This document shows positions 62,156 to 64,000 of a stretch of DNA of 64,000 nucleotides, one piece after another. The stretch covers positions 975,915-1,039,914 of the forward strand of contig HG799465.1 in NCBI GenBank assembly GCA_000531095.1, in the 5' to 3' direction. This DNA is from Gemmata massiliana. GTDB lineage: Bacteria; Planctomycetota; Planctomycetia; Gemmatales; Gemmataceae. The first letter of the stretch is position 1; the number at the start of each line of letters is the position of its first letter. A program made the position numbers and the translations under genes. The notes beneath the pieces are model-generated. The model did not search any database and had not been told where the DNA came from. It saw nothing but the letters and a program-made list of their open reading frames with translations.

Positions 62156-63028
62156 ATGGACGGCCGATTTTGTCTCAAGTGGTTCGCGCTCGGCTTCGCG
62201 CTCGCCGGCGCGGTCGGGTGCAACCGGAACAACGTACAACCGGGTCCGTTCGGTCAGATGCCGAACACCAACGGCGCCCCGAACCCGCTGACGCCCACCG
62301 GCGGCAAATCCATGTGGGGCGGGAGCGGGTCCAACGCGCCGCCCCCCTCCGTTCCGGTCGAATTCACTCCCGCCGCTTCTAACAAGCCGGCCTCAGCGGA
62401 CGCGCTGGTCGCGATTTCGGACGTGCGCCTCGACGCCGCGTTCGACGAGAAGACCGTGCCCGGGAGCAAGGAGTCACTGCTCGACCTGGCCCGCGAGGGG
62501 TACCAAAAGGCCCTGAAACAGGAGCCGAAGAACAAGAGCGCGCTGCTCGGGATCGCCCGGTTCTACGGCCGGGTTGGTGAGAAGGAAAAGGCGATCGAGG
62601 CGTACAAGAAGTACCTGACGATGTACCCGAACGATGCGAGCGCGGCCCACGAGGTCGCCGTCACCCACGCCCGCTGGAAGGACTGGGCCGGTGCGTGCTC
62701 GTGGTGCGAGTTCACGCTGAAGATCGACCCGGAGAACCGCAACGTCAAGAAAACGCTCGGGTTCTGCATGGCCCGTGCCGGGAAGTGGGACGAGGCGTTC
62801 ACGATGCTGTGCCAGATCATGCCGGAAGCCCAGGCCCGCCACAACCTCGCGGGACTGCTCGACCACATGGGCCACGCGGACGCGAGCAAGTCGCAGTTGC
62901 AGCTCGCGGTGAAGGCCGACCCGAACTACGCCCCGGCCCGCGATTTCCTCGCCGAACTCGACCAACCGCGACTCGGCACCACGGACCCGAGCGTGCGGCA
63001 AACCGGCGACCTCCAGCCCGCGCCATGA
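62156..63028 (+). CDS. TPR lipoprotein, TadD-like
   Basis: 290 residues with GAGGAAGG upstream. The lipoprotein signal ends AGAVGC (Cys22). An Asn/Pro/Gly-rich linker (about 23-80) leads to TPR units (YQKALKQEPKNKSALLGIARFY, EKAIEAYKKYLTMYPND, GACSWCEFTLKIDPENRNVKK, QLQLAVKADPNYAPAR). TadD-type TPR lipoproteins assist secretin assembly in Tad systems. It lies 36 bp after the AAA ATPase and appears to end the locus. Confidence 0.85.
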   Translation: MDGRFCLKWFALGFALAGAVGCNRNNVQPGPFGQMPNTNGAPNPLTPTGGKSMWGGSGSNAPPPSVPVEFTPAASNKPASADALVAISDVRLDAAFDEKTVPGSKESLLDLAREGYQKALKQEPKNKSALLGIARFYGRVGEKEKAIEAYKKYLTMYPNDASAAHEVAVTHARWKDWAGACSWCEFTLKIDPENRNVKKTLGFCMARAGKWDEAFTMLCQIMPEAQARHNLAGLLDHMGHADASKSQLQLAVKADPNYAPARDFLAELDQPRLGTTDPSVRQTGDLQPAP

Positions 63029-63050
63029 TCGCACGAACGATTCACCAAAC

Positions 63051-63083
63051 GACACCGCCCGGCGAGAAACGCCGGGCGGTGTC
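63051..63083. terminator. Bidirectional terminator hairpin at the end of the Tad locus
   Basis: Perfect 14-bp stem GACACCGCCCGGCG / CGCCGGGCGGTGTC with loop AGAAA, between the convergent TPR lipoprotein and peptidase genes. No T run, but the stem is very stable. Confidence 0.75.
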
Positions 63084-63107
63084 GTCGCGTTTGAGTGGAA
63101 TTTCAAA

Positions 63108-64000
63108 TCACTTCGGACCGGCGGGGAGATTGTCGTTGAGGTACCGCGTCAGCAGCGAGTACAGGTGACGGCTCGTGTTTTTCCCCTCGTTGATCGAGTG
63201 ACTGCGGTTCGGGTACGCCATTAGCGTGAACGGCTTGTTCAACTCGATCAGCTTGTTCGCAAGCTTCTCCGCGCCCTGATAGTGGACGTTGTCGTCACCG
63301 GTGCCGTGAACCACGAGCAAGTTCCCCTTCAGCCCGGCCGCGTGGGTGATGGGCGACCCGCGTGCGTAGTCCTCGGAGTTATCTTGCGGCAGCCCCATGT
63401 ACCGCTCCTGGTAGATCGTGTCGTACAGGCGCATGTCCGGTACCGGGGCCACCGACATCCCCGTGCGGTACAGTTCCGGATGGCGGAACAGCAGGTTTAG
63501 TGTCATCGACCCGCCGCCGCTCCAGCCCCACACGCCGACGCGATTCGCGTCCAGGTACGGGCGCTGTTTCAGCAGGTCGCGTGCGGCGGCGGCCTGATCC
63601 GCCGAAGCGACTACGCCGATCTTCCGGTACACCGACTTGCGCCAGTCGCGCCCGCGCGGGGCCGGCGTCCCGCGGTTGTCCACGCACGCCACTGCGTACC
63701 CCTGCTGCGTCAGCATCAGGTGCCACAAGTGTTGACGCCCGCCCCAGCGATCGACCACCAGTTGCCCCGCGGGTTCGCCGTACACGTGAAACACGAGCGG
63801 GTATTTCTTCGTCGGGTCAAAGTTTGCCGGCTTCATCAGCCACCCGTCCAACTTCACGCCGTCGCCGGCATCGGCCTGGAAGAACTCGACTGGCGTTTGG
63901 GCCAGTTTCGCGACAGTTGCGCGGAGCGCGTCGTTGGTCGCGAAGGTGCGGACGACCTTGTGCTCGGGCAACGCGACCAGTTCCACTCGCGGGGGCCGGC
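63108..64000 (-). CDS. Prolyl-oligopeptidase-family (S9, DPP-IV-like) peptidase, C-terminal part
   Basis: The frame runs off the right edge, so the 5' end is missing; about 297 residues are visible. This is the alpha/beta hydrolase domain of S9 peptidases: PLVFHVYGEPAGQ, the nucleophile elbow GVWGWSGGGSM, the acid in VHGTGDDNVHYQ and the catalytic His in YPNRSHSINEG. The missing N-terminal part should be a beta-propeller. Cleaves peptides, often after Pro, probably outside the cytoplasm. Confidence 0.9.
   Translation of the reverse strand, partial: RPPRVELVALPEHKVVRTFATNDALRATVAKLAQTPVEFFQADAGDGVKLDGWLMKPANFDPTKKYPLVFHVYGEPAGQLVVDRWGGRQHLWHLMLTQQGYAVACVDNRGTPAPRGRDWRKSVYRKIGVVASADQAAAARDLLKQRPYLDANRVGVWGWSGGGSMTLNLLFRHPELYRTGMSVAPVPDMRLYDTIYQERYMGLPQDNSEDYARGSPITHAAGLKGNLLVVHGTGDDNVHYQGAEKLANKLIELNKPFTLMAYPNRSHSINEGKNTSRHLYSLLTRYLNDNLPAGPK

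Overview
The window is high-GC bacterial DNA from a planctomycete, most likely of the Gemmata/Gemmataceae type. This rests on family content: a prepilin-like DUF1559 protein with its small lipoprotein partner, two DUF1501 proteins with Tat signals, a TIGR03067 protein, a BBP7-type outer-membrane barrel, a CRTAC1 (FG-GAP/ASPIC) protein next to a TPR protein, an ECF sigma factor with a long extracytoplasmic extension, and many secreted proteins. No rRNA, tRNA, CRISPR array, insertion sequence or phage gene was recognised.

Layout. 1-1678: end of an ECF sigma factor, overlapped by a one-TM protein and a secreted coiled-coil protein. 1723-9032: M6 metalloprotease, TIGR03067 protein, MBL hydrolase, methyltransferase, PH-like membrane protein, a Ser/Thr kinase fused to a PilZ domain, and a family-4 uracil-DNA glycosylase. 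9245-12517 (minus): lipoprotein/DUF1559 pair and an aldehyde dehydrogenase. 12808-18581: a 1168-residue lipoprotein, then a sigma factor fused to secretin-N-like domains. 18718-31355: trpE, small membrane and secreted proteins, DUF4058, DUF1501, GT39-like transferase, BBP7 barrel, hisG, a second DUF1501 and a one-TM protein. 31514-39910: dnaK, divergent from pheA-aroF, followed by a housekeeping run tpiA-secG-yicC-gmk-rpoZ. 40048-48887: redoxin/cytochrome c fusion, esterase, transglutaminase-like protein, TPR + CRTAC1 pair and a phosphotransferase-like protein.

49188-63028 is a Tad (Flp) pilus locus, all on the plus strand: two Flp pilins, CpaA prepilin peptidase, CpaB, CpaC secretin, CpaE/TadZ, CpaF/TadA ATPase, TadB, TadC, an OmpA-like lipoprotein, a small membrane protein, an unusual AAA ATPase with an N-terminal winged-helix-like region, and a TPR lipoprotein (TadD-like). 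The minor pseudopilins TadE/F/G are not in the window. The right edge cuts an S9 (DPP-IV-like) peptidase on the minus strand.

Two themes stand out. First, sigma factors are linked to extracytoplasmic STN/secretin-N-like modules twice, once as adjacent genes and once as one fused polypeptide. Second, at least six genes (M6 protease, aldehyde dehydrogenase, yicC, a small membrane protein, the TPR protein, tadB) carry one or two small indels, mostly in short homopolymers. Correcting them restores family-like proteins, so sequence error must be excluded before any is called a pseudogene. Several strong hairpin terminators and at least two families of palindromic intergenic repeats are also present; one repeat lies over the start of gmk.
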